A program made the position numbers and the translations under genes. The notes below the pieces were generated by a model that was not told the DNA's origin, ran no database searches, and saw nothing but the letters and a program-made list of their open reading frames with translations. DNA of 59,083 bases, from NCBI GenBank assembly GCA_019232795.1, contig JAFANH010000061.1, positions 1-59,083 on the forward strand, given 5' to 3'. The stretch is from Burkholderiaceae bacterium. Lineage in GTDB: Bacteria > Pseudomonadota > Gammaproteobacteria > Burkholderiales > Burkholderiaceae_D. Below are positions 20,560 through 30,383 of the stretch, piece by piece. The stretch's first letter is position 1. Each line of letters starts with the position of its first letter.

Positions 20560-21561
20560 TCAGGATTGCAACACTTCGGGATTTGCAATTCCGCTGGGAC
20601 GGCCCTGTGAAAAATTGATGATGTTCTCGAACGCGCTACGGAAGTACAGTTCGTAGCTGTTCTGCTCGACGTAGCCCAGATGCGGCGTCGCCAGCACGTT
20701 ATCCATGCGCAGCAGCGGCGAATCGGACGCCAGCGGCTCGTTGTCGAAGACGTCGAGTGCGGCAAAGCCCGGCCGGCCTTGTTCGAGCGCGGCCTGCAGT
20801 GCGCCGGGCGCGATCAGTTCGGCACGGCTGGTATTGACCAGCAGCGCGCTGGTCTTCATGCGCGCCAGGTCTTCCGCGGTGACGATGGCGCGCGTATTGT
20901 CGTGCAGGCGCAGATGCAGCGACAGCACGTCAGCGTCGGCGAACAAGGCTTCCTTCGATGCCGCCAGGGCGTAGCCGTCTTGCGCGGCCATGGCTCGGCT
21001 CGCGTCTCGTCCCCAGACTACGACATGCATGCCAAAAGCCTTGCCGTAGCCGGCCACCAGGCGGCCTATCTTGCCGTAACCCCAGATGCCGAGCGTTTTG
21101 CCTTTCAGCGTGCTGCCCAAGGTGTTGTGCGAGGCATGGAAAGAGGCGGTTTGCCAATGGCCGTTGCGCAAGTGCCCCGCGTATTGCGGAATCTTGCGCA
21201 TGGCTGCCATCACCAGCGCCCAGGTCAATTCGGCCGGCGCAGTCGGGTCGCCGTGGCCTTCGGCTACCGCGATGCCGGCGGCGGTTGCGGCAGCCAGGTC
21301 GACGTTGGCGCCCAGCCTGCCGGTCTGCGCGATCAGCTTGAGTCTGGGCAGCTTGGCCATCAGGGCGGCGGTCAACAGCGTGCGTTCGCGGATCAACACC
21401 AGGGCGTCGAACTCGGCCAGGCGGATGGCGAGCTGGCCAAGGCCGCGCGCCGAATTCGTGAATACCTTGACCTCGCAGCCATCGAGCAAACGAAAGCAAG
21501 CCAGCTGGCGGACGCTGTCCTGATAGTCGTCGAGGATGGCGATTTTCTTGATCTTATCCAC
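20560..21561 (-). CDS. D-2-hydroxyacid dehydrogenase family protein
   Basis: A 333-aa NAD(P)-dependent oxidoreductase of the D-isomer-specific 2-hydroxyacid dehydrogenase family. The nucleotide-binding motif GYGKIG is at 161–166. The catalytic Arg243 (NTSRAEL), Glu272 (DNEPL) and His291 (TPHLG) are all present. It keeps the GRxGAN-type N-terminal substrate loop. Closest in style to 3-phosphoglycerate dehydrogenase-like or glyoxylate/hydroxypyruvate reductases; the true substrate cannot be told from sequence. It lies 67 bp upstream of the protease gene on the same strand. Confidence 0.88.
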   Translation of the reverse strand: MDKIKKIAILDDYQDSVRQLACFRLLDGCEVKVFTNSARGLGQLAIRLAEFDALVLIRERTLLTAALMAKLPRLKLIAQTGRLGANVDLAAATAAGIAVAEGHGDPTAPAELTWALVMAAMRKIPQYAGHLRNGHWQTASFHASHNTLGSTLKGKTLGIWGYGKIGRLVAGYGKAFGMHVVVWGRDASRAMAAQDGYALAASKEALFADADVLSLHLRLHDNTRAIVTAEDLARMKTSALLVNTSRAELIAPGALQAALEQGRPGFAALDVFDNEPLASDSPLLRMDNVLATPHLGYVEQNSYELYFRSAFENIINFSQGRPSGIANPEVLQS

Positions 21562-21972
21562 GGTGGTTGATGTGATTTTGCAGAATTTGACAGGACGTTT
21601 CGGGAATTTGCCTGATATTTCGTAGGGAAATAACAGATTGGTCAGAGATTAAAATACCTTACTACAAAACTCGGCTTAATTTACTACAAATTTTGGTCCA
21701 AATGGCTCAGAATAGAGCTTTGCGGAAAAGTCATGTGCACTTGCCCAGCAGGTGAACGATGAAAAGACCAAGTCACCAAGCCGATTTTACCTTCCCGGGT
21801 TTTGCGTGCAGCGTGCGGCAGATTTTTGCGGCCCCGCGCTCCGTTATGGCGCATGACGATTCCGCCTCGCATGGCCTTATATGCCGCATGTGCCGCGCCG
21901 TCGATCCAGCGACGCGCCGCCGGCGCCAGGCCATCGAGCCAGGATTCTTTTATTGCATCGGAGGTAGTATCC
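21562..21972. promoter_or_regulatory. pckG upstream region with direct repeats
   Basis: No gene is seen in this 411-bp gap. TTACTACAAAA at 21659–21669 and TTACTACAAAT at 21681–21691 are 22 bp apart, about two helical turns, as for tandem sites of a regulator. GGAGGTAG just before 21973 is the pckG ribosome site. The regulator is not identified. Confidence 0.4.
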
Positions 21973-23829
21973 ATGAACCAGCCCGTGATGGGTGGCGTCC
22001 CTACTGTGAACGCTCCAAGTTACGTCAAGCATCAGAAACTGATTAACTGGGTCGCGGAAGTCGCGGCCTTGACCAAGCCCGAGCGCATTCACTGGTGCGA
22101 CGGCTCGCAGGAAGAGTACGACAAGCTGTGCGCGCTCATGGTCGCCGCCGGTACGATGAAAAAGCTGAATCCGGCCAAGCGCCCGAATAGCTACCTCGCC
22201 TGCTCCGATCCGTCCGATGTCGCGCGCGTTGAAGACCGCACCTTCATCTGTTCGGAAAAGCAGGAAGACGCCGGCCCCACCAACAACTGGATGGCGCCGG
22301 CGCAAATGCGCGCCACGCTGCATGATCTGTTCGACGGCTGCATGCGCGGCCGCACGCTGTACGTGATGCCGTTCTCGATGGGACCGCTGGGTTCGCCCAT
22401 CGCGCATATCGGCGTCGAGTTGTCCGACTCGCCTTATGTCGCCGTCAATATGCGCATCATGACGCGCATGGGCAAGGCCGTGTATGAGGTGCTTGGCAGT
22501 GACGGCGAGTTCGTGCCCTGCGTGCATTCGGTCGGCGCCCCGCTGGCTGCCGGCCAGCAGGATGTCGCGTGGCCGTGTAACGCGACCAAGTACATCGTCC
22601 ACTATCCGGAAACACGTGAGATCTGGTCCTTCGGCTCGGGTTACGGCGGCAACGCCTTGCTCGGCAAGAAGTGCTTCGCGCTGCGCATTGCTTCCACCAT
22701 GGGACGCGCACAGGGCTGGCTGGCCGAACACATGCTGATCCTTGGCGTCGAATCGCCGCAAGGCGAGAAGCATTACGTGGCGGCGGCTTTTCCGTCTGCT
22801 TGCGGCAAGACCAATTTCGCCATGCTGATCCCGCCCAAGGCTTTCGAGGGCTGGAAAATCACCACCATCGGAGACGACATTGCCTGGATCAAGCCGGGTG
22901 CCGACGGCCGCCTGTATGCGATCAATCCGGAAGCCGGCTATTTCGGCGTGGCGCCGGGCACCAACCAGAAGACCAACTTCAATTGCATGGCGACGCTGGC
23001 CGACAACACCATCTTCACCAATGTCGCCATGACCGATGACGGCGACGTGTGGTGGGAGGGTTTGAGCAAGGAAGCGCCGGCTCACCTGATCGACTGGCAG
23101 GGCAAGGATTGGACCCCCGAGATTGCCCGCGAAACCGGACGCAAGGCCGCGCATCCGAACGCACGCTTTACCGTGTCCGCCACGCAGAACCCGGTGGCCG
23201 ACGCCGCTTGGAACGATCCGGCCGGCGTACCTATCTCGGCCTTCATCTTCGGCGGCCGCCGTTCGACCACGATCCCGCTCGTGACCGAGGCGCGCGACTG
23301 GGTCGAAGGCGTCTACATGGCCGCTACCATGGGTTCCGAAACCACGGCGGCGGCGGTCGGCCAGATGGGCGTGGTGCGGCGCGACCCGTTCGCCATGCTG
23401 CCCTTCGTCGGCTACAACATGAGCGACTATTTCCAGCATTGGCTGGACATGGGTGAAAAGATTCGTGCGGCCGGCGCCAAGCTGCCGCATATCTTCTGCG
23501 TCAACTGGTTCCGCACCGGCGCCGACGGCAAATTCGTCTGGCCCGGCTTCGGCGACAACATGCGTGTGTTGAAGTGGATGCTCGATCGCATCGCCGGCAA
23601 GGCAGGTGGCGTCGAGCACGTGTTCGGCACCTCGCCGCGCTACGGCGACCTGAGCTGGGACGGTCTGGAGTTTTCGCAGCAGCAATTCGAAGACATCACC
23701 TCGGTCGACAAGTCGGCGTGGCAGGCGGAATTCGGCCTGCACCGCGAATTGTTCGACAAGCTCGCCTACCACTTGCCGCAGGCATTGGCGGAAACCAAGC
23801 AGCGTTTGGAAGGCCGCCTAAATGCCTGA
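21973..23829 (+). CDS. pckG: Phosphoenolpyruvate carboxykinase (GTP)
   Basis: Converts oxaloacetate and GTP to PEP, the entry to gluconeogenesis. It is 618 aa, the usual length of the GTP-dependent class. The start at 21973 ([20 protein letters not shown]) has a strong GGAGG; the longer reading from 21802 is not conserved. Motifs are the P-loop [14 protein letters not shown], the kinase-2 site [29 protein letters not shown] and FCVNWFRTG. It stands as a single gene, ended by a terminator at 23890. Having the GTP enzyme rather than ATP-type PckA fits Burkholderiales. Confidence 0.97.
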   Translation: MNQPVMGGVPTVNAPSYVKHQKLINWVAEVAALTKPERIHWCDGSQEEYDKLCALMVAAGTMKKLNPAKRPNSYLACSDPSDVARVEDRTFICSEKQEDAGPTNNWMAPAQMRATLHDLFDGCMRGRTLYVMPFSMGPLGSPIAHIGVELSDSPYVAVNMRIMTRMGKAVYEVLGSDGEFVPCVHSVGAPLAAGQQDVAWPCNATKYIVHYPETREIWSFGSGYGGNALLGKKCFALRIASTMGRAQGWLAEHMLILGVESPQGEKHYVAAAFPSACGKTNFAMLIPPKAFEGWKITTIGDDIAWIKPGADGRLYAINPEAGYFGVAPGTNQKTNFNCMATLADNTIFTNVAMTDDGDVWWEGLSKEAPAHLIDWQGKDWTPEIARETGRKAAHPNARFTVSATQNPVADAAWNDPAGVPISAFIFGGRRSTTIPLVTEARDWVEGVYMAATMGSETTAAAVGQMGVVRRDPFAMLPFVGYNMSDYFQHWLDMGEKIRAAGAKLPHIFCVNWFRTGADGKFVWPGFGDNMRVLKWMLDRIAGKAGGVEHVFGTSPRYGDLSWDGLEFSQQQFEDITSVDKSAWQAEFGLHRELFDKLAYHLPQALAETKQRLEGRLNA

Positions 23830-23856
23830 ATCAATGCTTGAATCAATGCTTGATAA
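23821..23856 (+). repeat. 12-bp tandem repeat with reiterated stop codons at the pckG end
   Basis: Units begin at 23821 (AATGCCTGAATC), 23833 (AATGCTTGAATC) and 23845 (AATGCTTGATAA). The first contains the last two codons and the TGA of pckG. In the same frame the second and third units supply another TGA, and TGA TAA. The design matches the repeat at 18747–18782 although the sequence differs. Confidence 0.85.
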
Positions 23857-23889
23857 GGCCTGAAGCTGGCGCTCTCGGCCGGCAAAACG

Positions 23890-23921
23890 AAAGCGCACCC
23901 GAGTCACCGGGTGCGCTTTTT
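23890..23921 (+). terminator. Rho-independent terminator after pckG
   Basis: AAAGCGCACCCG and CGGGTGCGCTTT form a 12-bp stem around a short AGTCAC loop, followed by T residues. Confidence 0.92.
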
Positions 23922-23993
23922 GTTTGGGCTTTCGTGTTAATTTATCCGCTCAACCTGGCTGCGCCGGATAGGAGAAGCAATGGAGGGAAGCGC

Positions 23994-24191
23994 GTGAGCG
24001 CCTTGATCATAGGCTTGATCGCGGGTGCGATCGGGATGGGATATTTCGTCTACGGCAAGCGGCGGCAGAAATTCGCGCCCATGCTGGCCGGTGTCCTGCT
24101 CGGGGTGTATCCCTTCTTTACCGAGAACCCGATATTGCTGCTGCTGATCGGCGCTGCGCTGATGGCGGCGCCATTCCTGGTGGATTTCTAA
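23994..24191 (+). CDS. Small two-helix membrane protein
   Basis: A 65-aa protein from a GTG at 23994 with GGAGGG about seven bases upstream; the ATG at 23980 opens only a five-codon frame. It has membrane segments at about 3–20 (ALIIGLIAGAIGMGYFVYG) and about 44–62 (PILLLLIGAALMAAPFLV), separated by a basic loop GKRRQKFAP. Similar 60–65-residue inner-membrane proteins are widespread in proteobacteria without a known role. A similar IGAALMA / IGAALIA helix occurs in the small protein at 32789. Confidence 0.6.
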   Translation: MSALIIGLIAGAIGMGYFVYGKRRQKFAPMLAGVLLGVYPFFTENPILLLLIGAALMAAPFLVDF

Positions 24192-24396
24192 TCGGCATAG
24201 AAACTCCAACAAAGTGAGGTTGGCTAGGCGCCGCGACGCAGACAGTACAACTGGTTTAGCAGGGATTTAGAGCAGCAAGCTGCTCTCCTGCGAAACAGTC
24301 AGCGCTTGCAAGCGCTGACGCGCCCTGCAAGGGCGGCAAGGATGCGGATGGCCGCCCCCGGCAACAACGCCAGGCTCGCTTTGATGGAGTTTCTTC

Positions 24397-24687
24397 TCAG
24401 TCGCGCGTAGCCAGCATGCGTAATTCTGCCGCCTGGTTTGGTTCGTAGCGGTCGAATTCCCGAGCCAGGCTGTTCAACATCAACACGCGGTGCAGCGTTT
24501 GACGCCCGCGGCGCTGTTCCAGCGTCAGGCGCGGGCTGAATACCAATTGCACGGCGCGCACGACGCCGAGCAGCAGCGGTTTGAATACGGTACCGAGCGC
24601 AACCAGCAGGCCGGCGCCGAATAGCGGGCGGGCGACGGCCAACGCCGGGCCGGCAAGGGCCAAGGGGTAAGTGGTCAACATGGACAT
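24397..24687 (-). CDS. Small hypothetical membrane protein
   Basis: A 96-aa protein with AAGGAG six bases before the ATG at 24687. One hydrophobic region at about 7–50 (PLALAGPALAVARPLFGAGL … FKPLLLGVVRAVQLVF) could be one or two membrane helices, and the C-terminal half is basic and soluble (LTLEQRRGRQTLHRVLMLNS, YEPNQAAELRMLATRD). I do not recognise the family. It is divergent from the LysR regulator with 256 bp between, so it could be a target of that regulator. Confidence 0.6.
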   Translation of the reverse strand: MSMLTTYPLALAGPALAVARPLFGAGLLVALGTVFKPLLLGVVRAVQLVFSPRLTLEQRRGRQTLHRVLMLNSLAREFDRYEPNQAAELRMLATRD

Positions 24688-24943
24688 GGCGAGCTCCTTC
24701 TACAACAGCTTCAAATAAAACAGAATTGCTGCATTGCAGTATAGTTGCCCACAAGTTATATTTGAAATTTTCATTCATGATGTCCATCATAGACATTGTG
24801 AATATCAATGCCAAAATTGTCGGGAATGCAGGCTTGGTCATCAAAAGATTTGCGTTTTTGCATGATTTAAATGAAATAAGCTGCAGTAAGCAGCAAATTT
24901 TGGCAAATTAAACAACGTTCACGCTTTTCAGCGAGCGCCGACC

Positions 24944-25903
24944 ATGAGCTTTTTGACCCTGGACTTAAATCTGCTGCGCGTCTTTGATACCGTCATGACC
25001 GAGCAAAACCTGACGCGTGCGGCAGACCGGCTGGCGATGACGCAGCCGGCCGTCTCGAACGCCTTGAAGCGCTTGCGCGATGCCTTGGGCGATGATTTGC
25101 TGGTGCGCACTGCGCACGGCGTCAAGCCGACTCCGCGCGCCGAGGAATTATGGCCGGCGGTGCGGCGTGCCTTGGCGGAGCTGGAAGCGGCGGTAACGCC
25201 GACCGAGTTTGCGATTTCGCGCGTACAGGCGACTTTCCGCATGGCCATGGCCGACGCCACGGCTGTGCTGTGGCTGCCTGCGCTGGTGCGCTCGATCGAG
25301 AACGAGGCGCCGGGCGTCAATATCCGCATGGTGCCGCTCACCACACGCGAACCGCGCCCCATGCTGTTGCGCGGCGATATCGACCTCGCGGTCGGTTTCT
25401 TCCCCGGCGTGGTGGCGCAGTTGCAGGGCGGACCGTATACGCCGATCCGCCACGAACGCCTGTATTCGGGACAGTATGTGTGCGTGATGCGCAAGAATCA
25501 TCCGCTGGCGAGCCAGGAATTGACGCTCGACGCTTATTGCGCGGCCAATCATTTGCTGGTCAGTTTTTCCGGGCGCGCGCACGGCCTGACCGATGAAGCC
25601 CTGGCACAGCTGGGGCGGGAACGGCGCATCATGCTGACCGTGAATCAATTCTTCACGGCCGGGCGCATAGTCGCCAACTCCAACCTGATCACGGTGTTGC
25701 CGCGCCAGTTGATTGCCTCGACCGGTATGGCCGGCTCGCTGGTCTGGAAAGAGCTGCCGTACAAGCTGCCGGCCGTCAACGGCGACATGCTTTGGCATGA
25801 GCGTGATGCGCGCAGCCCGGCGCACCGCTGGCTGCGCGATCATTTGAAGAGGACGATAGGCGACGGCGCTTTTGCGCCCAACCGGAATATTGCGCAGATG
25901 TAG
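24944..25903 (+). CDS. LysR-family transcriptional regulator
   Basis: A 319-aa regulator. The N-terminal winged helix (LDLNLLRVFDTVMTEQNLTR, then AADRLAMTQPAVSNALKRLR at about 26–45) is typical, and the rest is the two-lobed effector domain. It resembles the NodD/LinR-like branch, whose members begin with a similar LDLNLLRVF and often act on aromatic or flavonoid-like signals. That placement is inference. It stands alone, divergent from the 96-aa membrane protein gene and convergent with the Lrp-type gene. Confidence 0.92.
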   Translation: MSFLTLDLNLLRVFDTVMTEQNLTRAADRLAMTQPAVSNALKRLRDALGDDLLVRTAHGVKPTPRAEELWPAVRRALAELEAAVTPTEFAISRVQATFRMAMADATAVLWLPALVRSIENEAPGVNIRMVPLTTREPRPMLLRGDIDLAVGFFPGVVAQLQGGPYTPIRHERLYSGQYVCVMRKNHPLASQELTLDAYCAANHLLVSFSGRAHGLTDEALAQLGRERRIMLTVNQFFTAGRIVANSNLITVLPRQLIASTGMAGSLVWKELPYKLPAVNGDMLWHERDARSPAHRWLRDHLKRTIGDGAFAPNRNIAQM

Positions 25904-25924
25904 CGGCTGCGCACCTGCAGCGTT

Positions 25925-25952
25925 CCCTCTCTCCCGCAGGCGGGAGAGAGGG
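25925..25952. repeat. Intergenic palindrome between convergent regulators
   Basis: A perfect hairpin with arms CCCTCTCTCCCGC and GCGGGAGAGAGGG, closely related to the palindromes at 4620–4742. It lies between the stop codons of the LysR and Lrp-type genes and may end transcription from both sides. Confidence 0.75.
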
Positions 25953-25972
25953 GTGATCAGCCGCTTCGCGGA

Positions 25973-26431
25973 TTATCTTATGGGCAGGCGCGTTGTGTTC
26001 TTCACTTCTTCCATCACCGCGTAGGTGTGGGTTTCGCGCACGCCTTTCAATTGCAGCAGGGTCTTGCCGAGGAATTCGCGGTAGGCGTTCATGTCCTTGA
26101 CGCGCGCCTTGACCAGGTAGTCGAAGCCGCCGGCCACCATGTGGCATTCGAGCACTTCGGGAATCGCCTGCACGTTGCGCTTGAAGGCGTCGAACACCTC
26201 GGGCGTGGTACGGTCGAGCACCACTTCGATGAAGACCAGCAGCGAGACGTCGAGCAATTGCGGGTTCAATTGCGCCGTGTAATGCAGGATGTAGCCGGCT
26301 TCCTGCAGCTTGCGCACACGTTCGAGGCAAGCGGCGGGCGACAGGTTGACGCGCGAAGCCAATTCGACGTTGCTGATACGGCCGTCGTTTTGCAGCTCGG
26401 ATAAGATTCTTTTGCTGATTTTGTCGAGCAT
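25973..26431 (-). CDS. Lrp/AsnC-family regulator, probably of putA
   Basis: A 152-aa regulator with an N-terminal helix-turn-helix (LDKISKRILSELQNDGRISN, then VELASRVNLSPAACLERVRK) and a C-terminal RAM effector domain with VAGGFDYLVKARVKD. It is divergent from putA with 217 bp between. PutR-type Lrp regulators next to putA activate proline catabolism in alpha- and betaproteobacteria. Because this PutA lacks an N-terminal DNA-binding domain, this gene is the natural candidate for proline-responsive control. Confidence 0.9.
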   Translation of the reverse strand: MLDKISKRILSELQNDGRISNVELASRVNLSPAACLERVRKLQEAGYILHYTAQLNPQLLDVSLLVFIEVVLDRTTPEVFDAFKRNVQAIPEVLECHMVAGGFDYLVKARVKDMNAYREFLGKTLLQLKGVRETHTYAVMEEVKNTTRLPIR

Positions 26432-26648
26432 TGAGATCTCAATAATGGGATAAATTTTATTTGGCGTAATTTTCGCATCAAATACAAAATTTTGACAGCC
26501 AAGGGCAATACCGGAATTAATCCCGAAGAATCCCTCTTACAATGCAATCGAATTCAGTGGGGGCCTTATCCGGCCCTCAACTCTTCCCAAGAGGGCGGCC
26601 TATAAAGCCTGCTCCAGCTTGTCCACCTTGCCAGTTTTGCCGATAACC

Positions 26649-29600
26649 ATGTCCGTTAACACCAATTCATCCGCCGGTTCCGCCGCCGCGCAAGCCTTTC
26701 AACCTTTTGTCGCCTTGCAGGCGGAAATCCTGGCGCCCGCCACCACGCTGCGCGCCGCCGTCACCGCCGCCTATCGGCGTGATGAACAGCAGGCAGTGCA
26801 ATGGCTGTTGACGCAGGTCACGGCTGGCGCAGCTTCGCAGCAAGCCACGCAAAGCTTGGCGCGCGAACTGGTGCAGGCGGTGCGCGTCAAGCGTACGCGC
26901 GCCTCGGGCGTCGACGCGCTGATGCACGAGTTCTCGCTGTCGTCGGAAGAAGGCGTGGCGCTGATGTGTCTGGCCGAAGCGCTATTGCGGATTCCCGACC
27001 ACCAGACCGCGGACCGCCTGATCGCCGACAAGATCAGCAAGGGCGACTGGCGTCGTCATCTCGGCGAATCGCCGTCCCTGTTCGTCAATGCCGCCACCTG
27101 GGGCCTGCTGATCACTGGCAAGCTGGTGTCGTCGAGCAGTGAGCAAGGCTTGGGCGCGGCCATGACCAAGCTGATCGCCAAAGGCGGCGAGCCGCTGATC
27201 CGCAAAGGCATAGACCTGGCCATGCGCATGCTGGGTAACCAGTTCGTGACCGGCCAGACGATAGACGAGGCGCTGGAGAACAGCCGCGACAACGAAGCGC
27301 GCGGCTACCGCTATTCCTACGACATGCTGGGCGAAGCGGCCTTGACTGCGCATGACGCCGCGCAATACTACAAGGCCTACGAAACGGCGATCCACGCGAT
27401 CGGCCGTGCATCGGACGGGCGCGGCATCAAGGACGGCCCCGGCATTTCGGTCAAGCTGTCCGCCTTGCATCCGCGCTACGCACGCGCCCAGCGCGCGCGC
27501 GTGATGGACGAATTGCTGCCCCGCCTGAAGAAACTGCTGCTGCTGGCCAAGCAGTACAACATCGGCCTCAACATCGACGCCGAGGAGGCCGACCGCCTGG
27601 AGCTCTCGCTTGATATGCTGGAAGCGCTGGCCTTCGACCGCGACCTCGACGGCTTCGAAGGCATAGGCTTCGTGGTGCAGGCTTACCAGAAGCGCTGTCC
27701 CTTCGTACTCGACTACGTGATCGACCTGGCGCGCCGCAGCGGCCGCAAGCTGATGATCCGCCTGGTCAAGGGTGCTTATTGGGATGCCGAGATCAAGCGC
27801 GCCCAGGTCGATGGACTGCCCTCCTACCCGGTGTACACGCGCAAGACCTATACCGACTTGTCTTACCTGGCGTGCGCGCAGAAATTGCTGGCTGCCACCG
27901 ATGTGATCTACCCGCAATTCGCCACCCACAACGCCCACACGCTGGCATCGGTGTATACCTGGGCCAAGGAAAGCGGCGTCACCGATTACGAATTCCAGTG
28001 TCTGCACGGCATGGGTGAAACGCTGTACGACCAGGTGGTAGGCAAGGACGCCTTGAACAAGCCTTGCCGCATTTATGCCCCGGTTGGTTCGCACCAGACC
28101 TTGTTGGCCTACCTGGTGCGCCGCCTGCTGGAAAACGGCGCAAACTCGTCTTTCGTCAACCAGATCGTCGACGAAGAAATCGCCATCGATTCCTTGATTG
28201 CCGATCCGGTGGAGGCCGCCGCAAAGCTGAGCGGCGAACCGCATCCCAGCATTCCCCTGCCCGGCGACTTGTACGGCTACGAGCGCAAGAATTCGGCCGG
28301 CGTCGATTTCAGCAACGAAGACGTGCTGCGGTCGCTGGACGCGGCCTTTCAGCGCAGTGCGAGCGAGCAATGGCAAGCTGCGCCGCTCCTGCAAGGCGAG
28401 GCCGGCGGCGGACAGGCGCAGACCATCACCAATCCGGCCGACCGGCGCGACGTGGTCGGCCACGTGCTGGAAGCCAGCGGCGCCGACGTCGAAACGGCGC
28501 TGGCCGTGGCTGCCAATTATGCGATGGATTGGCAGGCGCGCGCACCGGCCGAGCGTGCCGCGCTGCTGGTCAAGGCCGCTGCGTTATTCGAACAACATCA
28601 GGCCGAGTTGATGGGACTGGCGATACGCGAAGCCGGTAAGTCCTTGCCGAACGCGATTGCCGAAGTGCGCGAAGCGATCGACTTCCTCCGTTATTACGCG
28701 GCGCAAGTCAACGGCAATCCGAATACGCTGGCGCTCGGCCCCGCGGTTTGCATCAGTCCCTGGAATTTCCCGCTGGCGATCTTTATCGGCGAAGTCAGTG
28801 CCGCACTGGCGGCCGGCAACGTGGTGCTGGCCAAGCCGGCCGAGCAGACGCCATTGATAGCCTACCGCGCCGTGCAGCTGTTGCATGAAGCCGGCATCCC
28901 GCGCGCGGCCCTGCAATATCTTCCTGGCCGTGGCGACGTGGTCGGCGCGCGCCTGGTTGGCGATGCGCGCGTGCGCGGCGTTATTTTCACCGGTTCGACC
29001 GAAGTCGCGCAATTGATCAACCGCACGCTGGCGCTGCGCACTGCGCACGAAGCCTGCGATATCCCGCTGATTGCCGAGACTGGCGGGCAAAACGCCATGA
29101 TCGTCGATTCCAGCGCCCTGCCCGAGCAAGTGGTGCAAGACGTGCTCAATTCGGCCTTCGACAGCGCCGGCCAACGCTGCTCGGCCCTGCGCGTGCTGTG
29201 CCTGCAGAACGACATTGCCGACAAGACCCTGGCCATGCTCAAGGGCGCCATGCAGGAATTGCGTGTCGGCAGCCCGGACCGGCTGGCGACCGACATCGGC
29301 CCGGTGATCGACGCCGAGGCGCAGGCCAATCTGCTGGCCCACATCGCGCGCTTCAAGCCCGAGGCCAAGACTTTCTACCAATTGCCCCTGTCCGAACAGC
29401 ATACATACGGCACCTTCGTGCCGCCCACGCTGATCGAAATCGATTCCTTGTCGCAGTTGACCCGCGAAGTGTTCGGCCCGGTGCTGCATGTGGTGCGCTA
29501 CGCGCGCGAGGAGTTGCCGCAGCTGATAGACGCCATCAACGCCACCGGCTATGGCCTGACCATGGGCATTCATTCGCGCATCGATGAAACCATTGATTTC

Positions 29601-30359
29601 ATTACCGCGCGCGCCCATGTCGGCAATATCTACGTGAACCGCAACATCGTCGGCGCCGTGGTCGGCGTGCAGCCCTTCGGTGGCGAAGGCAAGTCCGGCA
29701 CCGGCCCCAAGGCCGGCGGCCCGCTCTACCTGAGCCGCTTGCAGCGCAACCCGCACATCAAGCTTGGCATGCATACCATCCATCACCCGGTACATCACAC
29801 GGCTGCGGCGAGCGAGCCGAGCGGGACGCTGGGAGCCTTGCTGGCCTGGGCCAAGACCCACGGTCATGAAAACATTTCGATGATGGGCGAACGCTACCTG
29901 CACACGTCCCTGAACGGCACCACGCTGGTGTTGCCGGGACCGACCGGAGAACGCAACGAATTGTCGTTTGCGCCGCGGGGCGTAGTGTTGTGCGCGGCCC
30001 AGCGCGTCGACGTGCTGTTGAATCAATTGACGGCAGTGCTGGCGACGCACAACGTCCCGGCCTTGACTGCGGCCACGGCGGCGCTGATTCCGGAAGGCTT
30101 GCCGGCTGCGGTGCGGGCCGCCATCCGCGTGATCGACAGCGTGGAAAATGCCCACCTCGATCTGGCTTTGGCCGAAAGTGCCCTGCTGGAGACGCTGCGC
30201 CTGCAGCTATCGATGCGCGAGGGGGCGATCGTCAATATAATCGACACGCAGGCGGAGACGGCGATCCCGCTGTGGCGCTTGATGGCCGAGCGCGCGCTGT
30301 GTGTGAATACGACCGCTGCCGGCGGCAACGCCAGCCTCATGACCTTGGGTAATGGGTAA
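26649..30359 (+). CDS. putA: Bifunctional proline dehydrogenase / pyrroline-5-carboxylate dehydrogenase PutA
   Basis: Oxidises proline to glutamate in two linked steps using FAD and NAD. It is 1236 aa from the ATG at 26649; the TTG at 26619 is less likely. No ribbon-helix-helix domain precedes the arm helices, unlike E. coli PutA. The proline dehydrogenase barrel covers about 190–480 and contains DGPGISVKLSALHPRY and LMIRLVKGAYWD. The aldehyde dehydrogenase covers about 560–1050, with Glu near 809 (AETGGQNAM) and Cys near 844 (GQRCSALRV). The C-terminal 170 residues form the extra domain of long, type-B PutA. No strong ribosome site is visible. Confidence 0.95.
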   Translation: MSVNTNSSAGSAAAQAFQPFVALQAEILAPATTLRAAVTAAYRRDEQQAVQWLLTQVTAGAASQQATQSLARELVQAVRVKRTRASGVDALMHEFSLSSEEGVALMCLAEALLRIPDHQTADRLIADKISKGDWRRHLGESPSLFVNAATWGLLITGKLVSSSSEQGLGAAMTKLIAKGGEPLIRKGIDLAMRMLGNQFVTGQTIDEALENSRDNEARGYRYSYDMLGEAALTAHDAAQYYKAYETAIHAIGRASDGRGIKDGPGISVKLSALHPRYARAQRARVMDELLPRLKKLLLLAKQYNIGLNIDAEEADRLELSLDMLEALAFDRDLDGFEGIGFVVQAYQKRCPFVLDYVIDLARRSGRKLMIRLVKGAYWDAEIKRAQVDGLPSYPVYTRKTYTDLSYLACAQKLLAATDVIYPQFATHNAHTLASVYTWAKESGVTDYEFQCLHGMGETLYDQVVGKDALNKPCRIYAPVGSHQTLLAYLVRRLLENGANSSFVNQIVDEEIAIDSLIADPVEAAAKLSGEPHPSIPLPGDLYGYERKNSAGVDFSNEDVLRSLDAAFQRSASEQWQAAPLLQGEAGGGQAQTITNPADRRDVVGHVLEASGADVETALAVAANYAMDWQARAPAERAALLVKAAALFEQHQAELMGLAIREAGKSLPNAIAEVREAIDFLRYYAAQVNGNPNTLALGPAVCISPWNFPLAIFIGEVSAALAAGNVVLAKPAEQTPLIAYRAVQLLHEAGIPRAALQYLPGRGDVVGARLVGDARVRGVIFTGSTEVAQLINRTLALRTAHEACDIPLIAETGGQNAMIVDSSALPEQVVQDVLNSAFDSAGQRCSALRVLCLQNDIADKTLAMLKGAMQELRVGSPDRLATDIGPVIDAEAQANLLAHIARFKPEAKTFYQLPLSEQHTYGTFVPPTLIEIDSLSQLTREVFGPVLHVVRYAREELPQLIDAINATGYGLTMGIHSRIDETIDFITARAHVGNIYVNRNIVGAVVGVQPFGGEGKSGTGPKAGGPLYLSRLQRNPHIKLGMHTIHHPVHHTAAASEPSGTLGALLAWAKTHGHENISMMGERYLHTSLNGTTLVLPGPTGERNELSFAPRGVVLCAAQRVDVLLNQLTAVLATHNVPALTAATAALIPEGLPAAVRAAIRVIDSVENAHLDLALAESALLETLRLQLSMREGAIVNIIDTQAETAIPLWRLMAERALCVNTTAAGGNASLMTLGNG

Positions 30360-30383
30360 CGGATAAGCAGGAATGAGGGACGC

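Noticed and set aside
24299..24844. A 181-codon minus-strand frame overlapping the 96-aa membrane protein
   Set aside because: The smaller frame has a good ribosome site and a hydrophobic helix; the longer one is Arg/Pro-rich in its middle and typical of a shadow.
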